Positions 14,415 through 15,234 of a stretch of DNA of 15,234 bases are shown one piece after another. Each line of letters starts with the position of its first letter. The first letter of the stretch is position 1. Origin of the DNA: a bacterium (GTDB taxonomy: Bacteria > SZUA-79 > Acidulodesulfobacterales > Acidulodesulfobacteraceae); assembly GCA_021821565.1 (NCBI GenBank), contig JAKACI010000008.1, forward strand, positions 1-15,234. The letters run 5' to 3'. The translations under genes were made by a program, and so were the position numbers. The notes beneath the pieces were generated by a model, which saw only the letters and a list, made by a program, of their open reading frames with translations, was not told the DNA's origin and ran no database searches.

Positions 14415-15230
14415 ATGAAAACAGGTGAAACTTTAAAATTTGATAATAAACCGTATAAAATTTTTATTGATGCAAGGCTTATGTTTTATGCCGGCATAGG
14501 CAGATACCAGCGAGAATTTATACTTAATGTTTTAAAGAATAATATAAATAATGAAAAGTATAAAATTAACGCAAAAAACGAAATTAATCTAAAATTTTAT
14601 CTGCTTGGAGATAAAAATAAAATAAATCAGTTTATAGATGCAAATGATTTGCCTGATGATAAATTTATCGTAATAAACAATACGTCAAAAAAATATTCTT
14701 TCAAGGAACAGTTTTCCCTTTTTTTTGTATTATTATATTACAGAAAAAAGATAGATTTGTTTTTTTTCCCGCATTATAATATTTCAATATTTTATATACC
14801 GAAAAATTCGATAGTTACGGTACATGATTTAACTTTTTATAGATTTTCTAGTTATACTTGGAAATTTAAAACAGCCGTCGGAAAATTTGTTCTAAAAAGA
14901 GTTTTAAAGAAAACTAAAAAAGTGATAGCCGTTTCTAATTATGTTAAAAATGATATAATAAATATGTTTGGCAATATCGGCGGATTAGATCTTCAAAATA
15001 AAATTAAAGTTATATATTCGGGATATAGTTTATTTTTTAGCAGTCTGGCAGACAAAAATATAACTTATGCAATTAAAGAAATCAATGGCACAGAAGGCAC
15101 AGAATATAAATATAAATCATATAAAAAAAAATTTAATTTTGACAATAAACTGCCTGATAGGCTAAAACAAAATATTTCCTGTCCTTATATACTTTATCTT
15201 GGAAACAGAAAAAAACATAAATTATATTAA
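14415..15230 (+). CDS. Glycosyltransferase, GT4-like, truncated or frameshifted at its 3' end
   Basis: The 271 residues form the N-terminal acceptor domain of a family-4 (GT-B fold) sugar transferase: IFIDARLMFYAGIGRYQREF (16-35, the usual first strand and GIGRY glycine loop), LFFFPHYN (115-122), VHDLTFYRF (136-144) and VIAVSNYVKNDI (170-181). The chain enters the C-terminal donor-binding domain at YILYLGNRKKHK (258-269) and stops two residues later. In relatives that motif normally continues HKN and then about 100-150 more residues. The product would therefore lack the nucleotide-sugar site. The stop falls four bases before the window end, in an A-rich stretch. The usual role is transfer of a hexose in cell-surface polysaccharide synthesis; acceptor and sugar are unknown. 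No clear Shine-Dalgarno is visible. Confidence 0.82.
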   Translation: MKTGETLKFDNKPYKIFIDARLMFYAGIGRYQREFILNVLKNNINNEKYKINAKNEINLKFYLLGDKNKINQFIDANDLPDDKFIVINNTSKKYSFKEQFSLFFVLLYYRKKIDLFFFPHYNISIFYIPKNSIVTVHDLTFYRFSSYTWKFKTAVGKFVLKRVLKKTKKVIAVSNYVKNDIINMFGNIGGLDLQNKIKVIYSGYSLFFSSLADKNITYAIKEINGTEGTEYKYKSYKKKFNFDNKLPDRLKQNISCPYILYLGNRKKHKLY

Positions 15231-15234
15231 ATTA

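Noticed and set aside
15205..15222. Programmed -1 frameshift at the A-run ending the glycosyltransferase
   Set aside because: A -1 slip there leads to ACA then a TAA stop at once. The plausible continuation is in the +1 frame, so a small indel is more likely than a programmed -1 site.

Overview
This is an AT-rich bacterial chromosomal window of metabolic and housekeeping genes. It contains no mobile element, CRISPR array, tRNA or rRNA that I can see. A four-subunit 2-oxoglutarate:ferredoxin oxidoreductase lies together with a two-subunit class I [4Fe-4S] fumarase and succinyl-CoA synthetase. These are oxygen-sensitive, low-potential enzymes, so the host is probably an anaerobe or microaerophile with a reductive or branched TCA cycle. 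A lineage among the former Deltaproteobacteria (for example the AT-rich Sva0485/Acidulodesulfobacterales group) would fit, but that is a low-confidence guess from gene content and base composition alone.

Layout. Bases 1-153 hold a possible minus-strand fragment running off the left edge. It overlaps the upstream extension of ftsY (plus strand, 158-988). Next come the purine genes purM (1180-2277) and purN (2405-3031), plus strand, with a diverged copy of the purM 3' end between them. Converging on purN is a minus-strand pair: an alpha-glucan phosphorylase (6306-3799), then an OmpR/PhoB-type response regulator (ends 3041) that touches or overlaps it. A 456-bp non-coding gap (6307-6762) full of AT palindromes and short direct repeats separates this pair from the main block.

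Main block. From 14172 down to 6763 nine genes read in the same minus direction: fumarase alpha and beta, sucC, sucD, korD, korA, korB, korC and ndk. Together they convert malate to fumarate and succinate to succinyl-CoA to 2-oxoglutarate. The fumarate/succinate step (fumarate reductase or succinate dehydrogenase) is not in the window. Within the block, gaps of 9-42 bp alternate with three gaps of 185-205 bp. Each of the three long gaps carries a perfect inverted repeat, suggesting internal RNA processing, attenuation or extra promoters. A good sigma70-like promoter precedes the first gene.

Right edge. Divergent from the fumarase is a family-4-like glycosyltransferase (14415-15230). Its frame closes inside the conserved motif that opens the C-terminal domain, four bases before the window ends, so it is truncated, frameshifted or affected by a sequence error.

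Nothing here is clearly a wholly new system. The most interesting points are the missing ftsY start, the purM tail duplication, the hairpins in the long gaps of the TCA/KOR operon, the response regulator coupled to a glucan phosphorylase, and the broken glycosyltransferase.
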